From Primulina eburnea (lineage: Eukaryota; Streptophyta; Magnoliopsida; Lamiales; Gesneriaceae): a stretch of DNA of 64,000 nt. The translations under genes and the position numbers were made by a program. The first letter of the stretch is position 1, and each line of letters begins with the position of its first letter. The notes below the pieces were generated by a model that saw only the letters and a list, made by a program, of their open reading frames with translations, did no database searches and was not told where the DNA came from. The stretch spans positions 4,658,885-4,722,884 of the forward strand of contig NC_133102.1 in NCBI RefSeq assembly GCF_022965805.1. Reading direction: 5' to 3'. This document shows positions 22,001-30,484 of this stretch, in pieces.

Positions 22001-25000
22001 TTGTCAACTAGAGGACAACCTTTTTTACTGATCTTGACGTTTGGATACATTCGAATGTCCACAGGTTTGCACCATAACATTCTTGTTTCTTTCCGAAGAT
22101 CAGTGACATATTTTCGTTGAGAAATAGATATACCACTGGAAGATCTCGAAACTTCCATTCCCAAAAAATATTTTAGGCCCGAGGTTTTTCATCTCAAATT
22201 CTCTAGCAAGGAGAAGTTTCACATGTGTCATTTCTTTTTCGTGATTTTTTGAAAGTACAATGTCATCCCCATAAACAATAAGGACTGCAATTTTACCAAC
22301 TCCAGAGTGCTTCACGAATAAAGTGTGGTCGGATCGACATTAAGTGTAGCCATCCTTCTTTAACATACCCGTGGATCGATAAATCCAAGCTCTAGGAGAT
22401 TGTTTAAGCCCATAAAACGACTTTTGTAGTCTGCACACCTTGTCCATTGTCAGTGATGATTCAAAGCCATGCGGGATTTTCGTGTACGCTTCTTCCTCAA
22501 GATCACCGTTAAGAAATGCATTCTTAAAATCGTGTTGATATAACGGCCAATCTGAGTTAGCTGCAACTGATAGGAAAACTCCGAAAAGAGTTTAGCCGAG
22601 CAATAAGAGCGAAATTTTCTTGATAGTCAATGCCGTATGATTGTGTGTATTCCTTGGCAACAAGTATCGCTTTTAGTCATTCTATGCTACCGTCATATTT
22701 ATGTTTGACTGTGAAAATCCATTTGCATCCAACATGTCTCTTTCCCGATAAAAGATTAGTGATGCTCCTTTTATTGTTCTTTTCAAGTGCTTTTATTTCT
22801 CAAGGACAACAACTTTCCAATTTGGATCATTCAAGTTGTCATCAATGGTGGGACGAATTTGGACCTGATATAAATTGGAAAGGAAGTTATGATATGTACG
22901 TGAAAAACGTTCAAGTGAGACGAAGTTACCTATGGGGTGCCGTGTACATGATCGGATTTCTTTCCTCAATGCAATAGGTCTGTCATCAAGACTATCATTG
23001 AGATCACTACTGTTAATCACATGTGTATCCGATTTGATTAATTCTTGTGAGTATGTACCTGAATTTGGCAGCAGAGAGAGTTCATGAGCGGTTTGAATTT
23101 GTGCAGGTACTTGTATATTCTCTTGATGGGGATGGTTTCTTCGAGAATAAGTATGAATTGGTTCATTGAGATTTGGTCTCCTAGGAACATGAGGTGGATC
23201 TGTTGGCGTAGTATTAGGTGTAGGAGGCTTTTTATAAGGGATGGATGGTATTGTGGATTCCCACCTAGTCTCCCCTGAACCGAAGAAATTGGGTAGAATG
23301 GTTGAACCGAAGAAATTGGGTAGAATGGTTGAGATTCAAAGAAGGTGACATCCATTGAGGTGTAGTAGTTTTTGGTGGTGGGTGAATATCATTTATACCT
23401 TTTTTGGCTTGGAGAATAACCAAGAAATATACACATGATAGCTCGTGGGTCAAGTTTTTCCGTGGTTATGTGTGTGGACAAAAGAAAACAACGAAACACC
23501 TTAAGATAATGTCATGAATTAGATGAGAAAAAGGAAAAGACTCGAGGAAGGTTTCGATGGGGGTTTTGAACTTTAGTATTCGGGAGCGCATCCTATTTAT
23601 CAGGTAATTGACTATTAGGATGACATCACCCCAATGATATCGGGGATCATTTGAGGTAAAAATTAAGGCACGAGCAACCTCGAGAAGACGTTGATTTCTT
23701 CCGTTGAAGGGAATGAAAGAACTCGGTGACATAGGACTCCCGTTGGCGCATATCTTGGAGACGACATTCAATTGCAAAAAACTCGGATGTGTTGTCTCTA
23801 GAGGAATAGGTGTTGCGGGCAGCATCCCATCTTTCCTTGCCATGACACTGCGATAGAGAGAAATTTTCTCCGATCTCTGTTGTCATGGAGTTTATTAACC
23901 AAGACATGACCATGCAATTTTCCGAATTCCAGATCCGAAACTTGGGATCATCAAATTTTGGACGAGACGATGCGCCTGATAAGAAGGCATTCTTCTCTCG
24001 CGGATGAACAACATAATAGATTGCTACCAGTTTAGATAATTCTCGTCATTTATTCTGTGATAGGTAATGGGTACCGATGGAAAATCGGTCGACACAGGGG
24101 TGGAGTCCGGATCAGAGGTTTTGTTCGGTGTTGCCATGCTGTATTTGGTCTTTTATACTAGAAATTTGATACCATGTAGCTAGTAAAGGAAGGAGAAACA
24201 GAGAACATGCGGTTTATTTCTCTGAATTATAACTGTTCTCTTTTATAAAAACTACATAGAACAAACGAAAACGATAAGCTAATCTAAACCTAGGAATTTA
24301 AAATACAAAACACAAACAAAGATAGATAAGTTTCAAACAAATAAGCTAATGAGATAAGATAAGAATGTGATTTCCAGCAAGGGGGAACAATCTGAAGAAG
24401 TTTCTCCACGTGCCATCAAGTATTGATCCAAAAGAAATTAATCCTAACCACCATTGAACCACTCGATGACAGATTTATTACCAATTACCTGAGAGCTGAA
24501 AACGTAAAATTATGTTAAACATTTTTTCTTTAAATTAAAAAACACCCATAGGACCAGTCGTCGAGCACAAACTGGATAGGGGTCCTGACGATAGCTAGGT
24601 ATCATCTTAGAAGCTAGTATTCACAGCACCCAGACCCCCAGCTAATCCCTGCTTCAGCTCAAGTAGGAGAGATATTCTCTCTGTTAGGAGCGCCCTTTGG
24701 GTAGCACGAATGGCCATACTTATTCCACATAAAGTTGGCCCATAATGAGTTTCTATGCCGAAATTGAAATTGCACCCAGAGTTTAATGGAGAAAAGCCTT
24801 CATTGACTCTTTGAGGCGCCGAATGACCAACCCTCCTTTGAAGTTTGAACTGTTTTGCAGTGAATTGCTTCTGGTAAATTTTGATGTCGTTCTTGAACAA
24901 GAAAATACTATGTAAATCATGCTAATTTAGAACCTGTCAATTAGAATTTTTTTCACGTTCAGAGGCTAGGTGAACATCTAATGGGAAGGAAGGAATGTAA

Positions 25001-28000
25001 TTTCCACAGGCACATGTAACATTTGTATTGCTTCACTAAAGGACTCATGCTATATTCAAATTATTTTTTTATAAATCTTTAAGTTTTTCATTTAGCAGCA
25101 GTCTTCAATTAACTACATATATCTTTCTTATTAATTGTCTTGCTTTGAATTTTTTGTTATTGCCTTTTATCAGTAAATTTTGATTGAACTTAATGGTATT
25201 GTATTATGTTTGATGATAAGCTTTTTCATGCCTTGAAAGGAAGAGAACAACCCAAAAGAGAGGATTTTATTTTATATATGCACAGCTTCATTACAGAAAC
25301 CATGTTTTGTGGAAACCTGCCAATTAGTGCTGGGGATAAGGCAGTCTTTATTGCAAACTTTGGACTTTTTTGGTTCTCAGCATAACAAAATTTGTTTGAC
25401 TGGTGGCATATATTGGTGCTAATGTTCATTGGGGAATCATAACTTGATGCTATAGACAGGAATTTGTTTATGATTATACTCCCATTTCAGATTTTGGGTT
25501 AAAATTAAGTTTAAGATTGCTGCATTACCTTTGGTGCCTGTAAATGTTTGTCACTGTAGTTGGTAGAACATAATGAGTTCTGTTATCTATTGAAGATGCG
25601 ATGCTTTGAGTATTGTGACACGGAGATTTAAATAATATTTAAATGAAGATGCCATTGTTGCATGAAATTTTTTGGTGATCTAGTTTATTATAATGAGATG
25701 GGAATGCTGCCAATCAACTGATAAAAGGTGTTTTATTAATTCATTCTGCATGTCATATATTTTCCTGGCAATGTTCGTAGTAAGGATTTTCTGTTGTTTA
25801 CCTGTAAAGTAGTTCGTATTAGCTTTGTAAACTTCTTTGGTTTTGCATAATTTGGCTAGAGTGATAAATATGTTTTCGATTCTTCATTGGTGTATATAAA
25901 TTCTAACTTGATCTTCAGCATTATTTTTCTCTCATGCCACAATTCCTAATGCACTGGTGCATATATAACCGTTGGATTTCGTGGAATCCTAGCTTAGAAA
26001 CTTTGGCATGGTTTTTTCTTTCATGCCACTGTTTTGATGCCAATGCTTGTAATAACAGCTTACCTTTTTTTTTTGCAGATAAATATTTATCAAATCTTGA
26101 ACCTGAGTTTAGCTACACAACTGGGAACGATGGTAGGTTTGCTAATCCTAATGATAGTGGTTCTTTTGTGATGTTAATTCATTTTTATATCAGTCACACC
26201 ATGAGGAGTTGGTACCTTTTTCAACATCAGTGTCACCAAGGATTCCTGATGCAAGAGTCAAGAACTCCAAGAAGTCAATGGGATCAATAGCTGCACTTAA
26301 CGAATTTGTGAGTATCATAAACTTAAATTGGTTCATAGCTACTGCGGTAAATGTTGATGTTGAAGTGAGGTTGTTGATCCCTAGCATTCCATTGATGGTT
26401 TCGAATTTTTTAGAGCATGAAGGAGGGACTTGGTGTAGCATTTCAAACCCTACCTCAATTTTCAGCTAACCCTAGCCTAAAAAACGAAGTGTACGCTCAG
26501 GTAAGACATTTACACTTTATTGTTTATAACCGCATTCTTGAAAATATAGACGTGGACTGTGCGCTGGGAAAAAGACCCACTCTTGCACATGAAGATTAAT
26601 TGCATGTTTTGCAGGATTCTATTCTGAATTTTATCTCGTGACTTCAGCCAATCGGTTTGTTGGTGATTCAGTTTTTGAGAATTTTGTCACTGTCTCAATT
26701 CCATGTCTCTGAGATTTTAAATGCTTCAGAAGTCAGATTTATATTAGAGATTCCCTAGGCTTCACGATTCTGATGTTTCTCAACCTTGGGTTTTTTGATT
26801 GGTTGTGGACATCACAATCTGAGAACATTCTTATTTCGGAAACTATTGTTTCTTCTTTGCTGTGGTTAATTGATATTTTGATTGATAGCTTTGTTAATCT
26901 GGTCCTTGCGTTGTGGGACTCCTTCAACAAAAAAGAATATTAATTTATTTTTTGGCATTTACTTTACTTCCCTCGATGGCACTTCAGGTTGAAATTAATG
27001 GACAGTTGATGGGCAAGGGAATTGGTCGAACATGGGATGAGGCTAAATCACAGGTACCGCTTATCAGTTCAAAATTTTATGTTTCTTTTCTTTCTAACTA
27101 TTTTGGCATTGAACTTATCTTCTTTAAGATATAAGTTGTGAATTTTGAAAATCATTTACCACAGGCTGCTGAAAAGGCACTTGATGCCTTGTATTCCATG
27201 GTTGGTCAGTTTCCTCACAGACGCCATGGTTCTCCATCGTGAGTGATTTTACTTTTTTTTCTTTTTTTCAGTTTGTCCGCTTAATTGTTATTCTTGCTTT
27301 TTTTCTCCATTTCTGCAAACTATAACCCTCATCCCATTAGTGTGATTAGATCCCTCCTCACCCATCACAATTCTATCTTGTTAGCTCATGGTGCTCTTGT
27401 ATCTTCCATATATATGGGACACATTCAAAATAATGGGGAAACGAGATGAATTAATAGAAGATAAAATTTGAAAATTTGTACATAAATGTTTCTAAATGCA
27501 AGTTCTGTTGAACGCCAGTCTTTCATGTCTTGTACTCTTGTTATATGTTCCAAGTTCATCGAATACATTTGCACAAAATATAGACGATGCTACACTACAT
27601 GATATACAGGAAAAGATAGCAAAACATATTAATAAATCGACAACAAAAACAGCATCATGGATGGCGAGGATTGTTGATTTGGTGTTTTTATGGTGTCATG
27701 GAGTCTGTTGGGTCTTGACTCGTCACTCGTGATATAAGTCACACTTAGGAGCAGAGGATATGAAAATAAAAGACTGTTCCACTACACTCAAATGAAGGAC
27801 TAAGAAAATCTAGATGGTGGATTGGATTGCCAGTTCATGCAACTTGCTCTGGCACTATCGTCCAGCAAAGTATATTTGCAAGACTTGCAATAATGAGTTT
27901 TGGCTGAACATACATGGGCCCATTCAGTGTCCTCTTCCGGCGATGTTAATAACCAGAAATCTAATATCAAAAGATGTATTATTCAAATCTTAAATGGTTT

Positions 28001-28254
28001 TCGATGCTGGATTTTGTAACCATGTTTTAATTGGCTTTGTAAAATGTACATGTTTCATTTTTGTGTAACATACTTCATGGCTTGCTTCTTGTAACTTATA
28101 TGTAGGCTTCAATCAGTACCATTTTCTTGAATCTTTGATCTTCAGATCTTTGCAGGGCTTGTCAAACAAAAGGTTAAAATCAGATTTCTCTAGAGCTGTG
28201 CAAAGAATACCATCCTCTAACCGATACCCTAAGAATGCATCTCCCATACCATGA
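7033..28254 (+). CDS. CPL1: RNA polymerase II C-terminal domain phosphatase-like 1 (CPL1/FRY2)
   Basis: This is a complete gene of 18 coding exons: 7033-7296, 8027-8503, 9454-9664, 9761-9918, 10000-10070, 10175-10280, 11366-11449, 11540-12124, 12232-12295, 18922-19055, 19142-19195, 19424-19520, 26079-26167, 26194-26307, 26414-26500, 26988-27053, 27165-27238 and 28146-28254. They total 2844 nt and encode 947 aa, close to Arabidopsis CPL1 (about 967). The protein is a nuclear Mg-dependent phosphatase of the FCP/SCP class that acts on the Pol II CTD and influences stress signalling and miRNA processing. The catalytic DxDxT motif is DLDET at residues 143-147. The downstream [10 protein letters not shown] motif lies in exon 4. 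Two double-stranded RNA-binding domains lie near 706-770 and 828-905, and a basic NKRLKSD tail follows. The donor of intron 6 is GC (CAGAG|GCAAGT). The exon 13 donor (TTT|GTGATG) is weak and was chosen because it keeps frame and resembles homologues. Introns 9 and 12 contain the transposons listed separately. Confidence 0.93.
10644..10840. repeat. Tandem duplication, period about 102 bp
   Basis: Two AT-only units contain ATATTATAATTAATACTAAT, followed by a shared run ending in TATTTTTATTAATTATAA. The second unit starts near 10745. They differ at only a few positions. Confidence 0.8.
10921..11220. repeat. Tandem duplication, period 153 bp
   Basis: Two units start with ATTTCATTGTGTTATGAGTT (10921) and ATTTCATTATGTTATGACTT (11074). 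Both continue through TTTTTGGTAAATATCATGAC and end near AAAATAAGATCATACAA. They look recent enough to align by eye without gaps over most of their length. Confidence 0.85.
12845..12861 (-). repeat. 3'-terminal hairpin of the LINE
   Basis: GCGGAT and ATCCGC form a perfect 6-bp stem around a 5-base loop, about 45 bases before the poly(A) tract of the LINE. A comparable stem-loop near the 3' end is known in some plant L1 families and is thought to help the reverse transcriptase recognise its RNA. The role here is inference. Confidence 0.6.
12893..16564 (-). CDS. LINE ORF2: endonuclease / reverse transcriptase
   Basis: This is a 1223-residue polyprotein with no stops. Residues 1-230 form an apurinic-type endonuclease: LTWNIRGG at the start, IQETK, GGDFNV and the catalytic SDHFPL histidine motif. 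The reverse transcriptase follows, with [44 protein letters not shown] and the active-site FADD. The C-terminal part has a zf-RVT zinc-binding region ([14 protein letters not shown], then a Cys/His cluster [18 protein letters not shown]). No RNase H domain follows, unlike the second LINE in this gene. The start ATG overlaps the ORF1 stop (ATGA, 16564-16561), which suggests stop-and-restart translation. Orientation is opposite to CPL1. Confidence 0.96.
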   Translation of the reverse strand: MKILTWNIRGGGDSKKKEMVRRIIQKERPDIVVIQETKKEKIDRRFVASLWKFRFVDWVFLPSEGRSGGILVMWDPRVVEVDENLIGDFSVTIRILVNETTSCWFSAIYGPVKPRERERFWDELAGLSIICEDNWCLGGDFNVVRNTGEKMNSSSNTTSMRCFDKLIGELGLHEPPLLNAKYTWSNFRATPICCRLDRFLFSSGWRDLFPNFRQSVLPRITSDHFPLKLDTTKSKWGPIPFRFENVWLAHPNIKNLVQVWWNEGVYQGWEGYKFMTKLKKLKGDFRLWNREVFGNLDFSLGELTARIKSLDELEGNGRWSEDLRIQRRNLRCELEKMTFKKYQMESQKAKLRWLKDGDQNSKFFHSMLTNRRNKSVIDRLELDDGSVIVDEKKIEEHIVNYFKHLYRRSEGFEGGLEGLEWSPLDNNQSRRLEDSFSETEIKTAVFECDGIKSPGPDGFTLAFFQKNWELIKGDLLRFFAEFFEGGVVNGITNETYICLIPKKHESLRVKDFRPISLITSLYKILAKVLTNRLKKVMTSTIAENQCAFLKGRQILDCCLVANEVVEECRKRKQKGWVLKVDLEKAYDNVDWQFLDFVLQKKGFGERWRKWIRGCVSNVSFSIFINGRPRGKIKGERGIRQGDPLSPFLFNLVVDVLGRMVDHAKNLNEVRGLVVGKGKIEISHIQFADDTLFMVQTRTQVIALVELIKSFGKNSGLKINFQKIVILGINCSKEEIGDMAQLIGCKPDVWPILYLGLPLGGKPSSFEFWEPVISKMSKKLSNWKKSFLSKGGRLTLIKSVLCAMPSYYMSLFRVPKKVTVILEKIMRDFLWDGLDGDKHCHLVSWEKICKPKERGGLGLGSIVLRNRALLGKWWWRSSKEKGNLWIKVITSIYGHQDNGWDLGLAKSGTFRSPWKFISRTFPAIQLMWGTVLRGGNYIRFWEDEWGGGGGPFKVRFPSLYRICSVSNKPIKNFLEITTHQGGRDYRWDVRFRRNLNDAELEEFVILAGVLDTVMVRLDVEDYRVWLGESSGLFTVKSFYESFFPIQAFPIFPCYDRIWKVPVPQKVQMFSWLVALGKLPSADLLQRRWKTCALSPNWCTLCQCDEETQDHILLHCQYSRKLWSLVMQEMSFQWVHPQRAADLFISDPGFSKGRRARILWLVMIHFLFWSIWLERNKRIFNDTKEDVSVVWESIKFKVATTITRINDFQHLAISDVVRDWNFVMK
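16561..18426 (-). CDS. LINE ORF1: DUF4283-type RNA-binding protein
   Basis: This 621-residue ORF1 protein is expected to bind the LINE RNA. Residues around 80-220 match the DUF4283 pattern of plant L1 ORF1 proteins: [22 protein letters not shown] and a [11 protein letters not shown] segment. The rest is acidic and Ser-rich. I see no CCHC zinc knuckle. The start at 18426 ([10 protein letters not shown]) is the first ATG of the open frame. The ORF ends in the TGA of the ATGA overlap with ORF2. The frame is intact, which suggests a fairly recent insertion. Confidence 0.88.
   Translation of the reverse strand: MPSGYDSRGWQKIAMTLGKLVAGSLQRTEPKVQFVSKPMRVRDFPQDDTQSTKVSNVHKLPESKVPALNWLEAIVITKKKVNISWDNIQNVIQKSINKQVKVFPFQANKAVWWPSNSEDFDYFTKLRRGFFEHGIGLDFDAWRPEINTEERIFSCCDSWILIHGLPWNCWTPENFKIIGEACGGLLDINEDTRLFRNLGAAKIKVKGKEGGFIRDRLSIRLEGKDREIQIQVETYDPGAYERYQRQTYAQVVVNGKRTLAGWGNNNILQWNARGKGPMRSSPKDSKQPADLGNHSTNSGTNMNQHHHEVLVQDSLETNRSTGLKDNNSFKGVFNDKVTASKASKAIRILTNIIPKATEEFRKSPIQSMTIDSIADDHNGESKGNINTLLSPFGKVYYRKNFKRNHERELGHGDERIDNSAYGLGVESEYEGLYDSDDGAAMKIIDSSDDLLDNEVDSKVDATEGMMLSDDSTACKDKEASIKDLFLTPEKEEDCAAPKPPDKRNSDVGQVLTNLTTSFFNHSAKIHSLLSASLVLGLSSGHLGGEGKELVELPGQDPEVNSGRDLESDGSASKDVRFVLEEGKFDDKGQPNAGLMRRKQNKLNCGSTLVSGYSSRGKEVIL
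21111..21315 (-). repeat. Copia 3' LTR
   Basis: This 205-bp LTR is preceded by AGGGG. It is roughly 80-85% identical by eye to the LTR at 24175-24379, which implies an old insertion. Confidence 0.9.
24175..24379 (-). repeat. Copia 5' LTR
   Basis: This 205-bp LTR is followed by AGGGG at 24380-24384 and adjoins the primer-binding site on its inner side. Confidence 0.9.
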
Positions 28255-30484
28255 ATCTTTTGTATGCGTTATCCTACCTGGTTTTATCGTACAAGAATCA
28301 TAGATTTGTTGTAAAAACACGTAGTTGAAGCAGCTGAGCTGCTGAAGTTGTAATTCCGGCTACTCACTATGGCTTGCGCTTGTGATTTCTTGGAACAAAT
28401 GCAAAGAATGCAGGCCTTGATTTTTAGTACTGACCCAACACTAATCTGTTGGAAGCTGGAGCAATTGCTTATCCCTTAGGTTGAAACTCAGAAGTCTGGG
28501 TACATCTTTGGATCCCTGTGACCCATGCATCTCCATCTTGGCCTAGAAATGTAAATACGGTTCATGTAAAGAAGAAAAATACAAGACCTTCAGTCCATCT
28601 TGGGGACATTATTCGCAGTGGCACATATCATGCAAGTTTTGGGGGTTGAACTTGTAGTCAGAGGTGTTTTTTGATCTGCTAGCTAACCTAACCTCGCTCC
28701 CCACTATGGGGTATGTCAACTTGTTTTATTACTCGTGCTTCTTGACTTGTACCGGGGCCAAGCTTTGGAACTAACGGAGGCAAGGGCGAATCGACGCTGC
28801 AGAGAAGCAGACGACTCTCCCTCCCCAAATTTCTGTTAATAGGACTGAAAATCTCTGTTTCTTGAGATTAAGAGGGACAATGTTTTTTATTTATTTATTT
28901 TTTTTTTAACTTCTGGTTTTTATATTGTAGTAACTAGTAAGCAGACAGCTCCGTTTTCCTTTTTGGCTTAATTCCTCTCGAGGGCAAGAAGGTCACTTTG
29001 GGCCGAGAGCTACCAATCCTCATTGCTAGCGTTAAACAGAAGTTTTAAAGATACCGATAACATAGACATTACAAAAATTCTTAAAATTTTAATTTAAAAT
29101 AATATATATATTTTTTACATAAATGTATTTAAAATTTTAATATGTATGCATCCGTGTGCCAAGAGAACTAGTTTCTATATATGGATGAGAACACATTATT
29201 CTTGATATAATTAAATGGATAATAATTACATCGGCATCAAGCAAATTATCAATGTGACTACTTTAATTTAAATATTTAAAATGTGTAAAAGGTGATGAGA
29301 TGTTATTTTTAATTTTTTATTACATTATCTTATGGATGATTTAGAGCTGAATATTTATAACATATACGAGCTTCATTGATTTTCGTGGTCCAAATGACCA
29401 CAATTGGATAGAGGGATGTCAAAATCAGATACGATTCATCAACTCGACATGAATCAATCAGAAAAAAACTAGGTTTAGGTTTGGAGTTTTAGGGTTCGGG
29501 TCAGATCGGGTTGGATCCGATAGATGACCCGAAAAAAATGATCGGATTGGATTGGGTTCAGTTGACTCGAAAATTTAATTTTTTTTCAAAAATATAATTA
29601 ATAAATATTGCCTACATTTTTATACATACTGTATGTTTGAAAAAAATATTTATTGTATATTTATATCATAAATTTTCATAATTTAATATTTATGTTGAAT
29701 AATTTTTTTTTATTTTTTAAACAATTGTTTATTTGATTTAGTAAATTTATTTTATTTTTATACGATTAGACTTTCAAATTTAAATTATATATACGAGGGA
29801 GATTTTGTTATTATGTGTTTAAATCAATTTTTTTTGAATTTTATTTAATTTTCTTCGAAAATAAATTCAAAATCGGGTTAATCAGATTGATCGGGTTGAT
29901 TCGAGTTCAGGTCCGGTTGAGAATTTTCGGATTGACCCAAGTTCAGGTTGAGTTCGGGTTGAGAAATTTTTGAATAGTACTATTGCTCAACTCAACCCAA
30001 CCTAACCCACCCAACGTACCCGAATTGACACCCTTACCTTTTGGGCAGCATCTTTAAGTGATAAGATAAGTGAAGATAATTTATAGGGTGATTATTAAAG
30101 CATTCTAACTATGAAAAGGAAGAAAATGAATTATATAATAAGAAGTTTTTCATTTTATTTTCATTTATAAAGAGCAAAAATTATTTATTTTTATTAAATT
30201 AAGGACTAAAAATCATGTTGTAATTCAATTATTAACCAGCCTTGAGTTTTTTTTTTTTGTTGTAAGTAAACATTAAATTAATTGATATTAATAGTCTTTT
30301 GTGAGCAAAGATTAAATCAATTGGAAAAAAAAATGCATATATCATGTTAAGGTTCATTGGTTATTTATTTTATTTTTAATTTTAATTAATTCCAGACGAA
30401 TATTTTATACTAAATCAGAATTTATTTTAAGCCAATATTTGGCATCCGATTCCGAGCCCCTTGCCACTCTACTTAGGAGCTGAG
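28255..30484. other. CPL1-TRAPPC13 intergenic region
   Basis: This stretch begins with the CPL1 3' flank, in which no clear poly(A) signal was assigned. It then contains a transposon-like block (29412-30034) and a low-complexity AT-rich stretch. No gene is recognised. The last hundred bases should hold the TRAPPC13 promoter and leader. Confidence 0.5.
29412..30034. mobile_element. CGGGTT-rich non-autonomous transposon-like element
   Basis: The left end reads AGGGATGTCAA and the right end, reversed, AGGGTGTCAATTCGGG. Both are followed by blocks of GGGTT/CGGGTC-type sequence (29500-29570 and 29870-30010) around an AT-rich core. The AGGGGTGTCAA start is common among plant hAT-like repeats. No clear target duplication is visible. 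Confidence 0.5.

Larger units (their letters stand above)
21111..24379 (-). mobile_element. Degenerate Ty1/Copia retrotransposon nested in the decayed LINE
   Basis: Two 205-bp LTRs (21111-21315 and 24175-24379), each TG...CA, bound the element. A perfect 5-bp target duplication AGGGG flanks it (21106-21110 and 24380-24384). On the minus strand the 5' LTR is followed directly by a primer-binding site, TGGTATCAAATTTC (24174-24161), matching initiator Met-tRNA at TGGTATCA. A purine-rich tract CTTGAGTGGTAG precedes the 3' LTR. Broken coding pieces occur in the expected order: gag (from about 24120 down to 23650), integrase tail (near 23470-23650), reverse transcriptase (about 23000-21800) and RNase H with HxDxH-like remains (about 21780-21380). 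The interior is only about 2.9 kb and full of stops and frameshifts, so it is not autonomous. Confidence 0.9.
19880..24900 (-). mobile_element. Decayed RNase H-type LINE, split by a Copia element, in CPL1 intron 12
   Basis: On the minus strand, 20725-21018 translates to a zinc-finger RT tail ([16 protein letters not shown], then a Cys/His cluster [15 protein letters not shown]). Lower coordinates (about 20180-20460) give an RNase H-like stretch: [31 protein letters not shown] and [11 protein letters not shown]. Frames are broken throughout. Upstream parts of the element appear to resume after the Copia insertion at 24385 and may extend to about 24900; an open stretch at 24607-24900 on the minus strand was not recognised. 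Ends are approximate. Confidence 0.6.

Noticed and set aside
22630..22977. Plus-strand 115-codon open frame
   Set aside because: It is the antisense shadow of Copia reverse-transcriptase remains.
24607..24900. Minus-strand open frame of 97 codons in CPL1 intron 12
   Set aside because: It has no recognisable domain, lies next to a decayed LINE and is likely part of it or chance.
27496..27732. Plus-strand open frame with a hydrophobic, secretory-looking start in CPL1 intron 17
   Set aside because: It lies wholly within the intron between two exons that join cleanly, and nothing about it is recognised.
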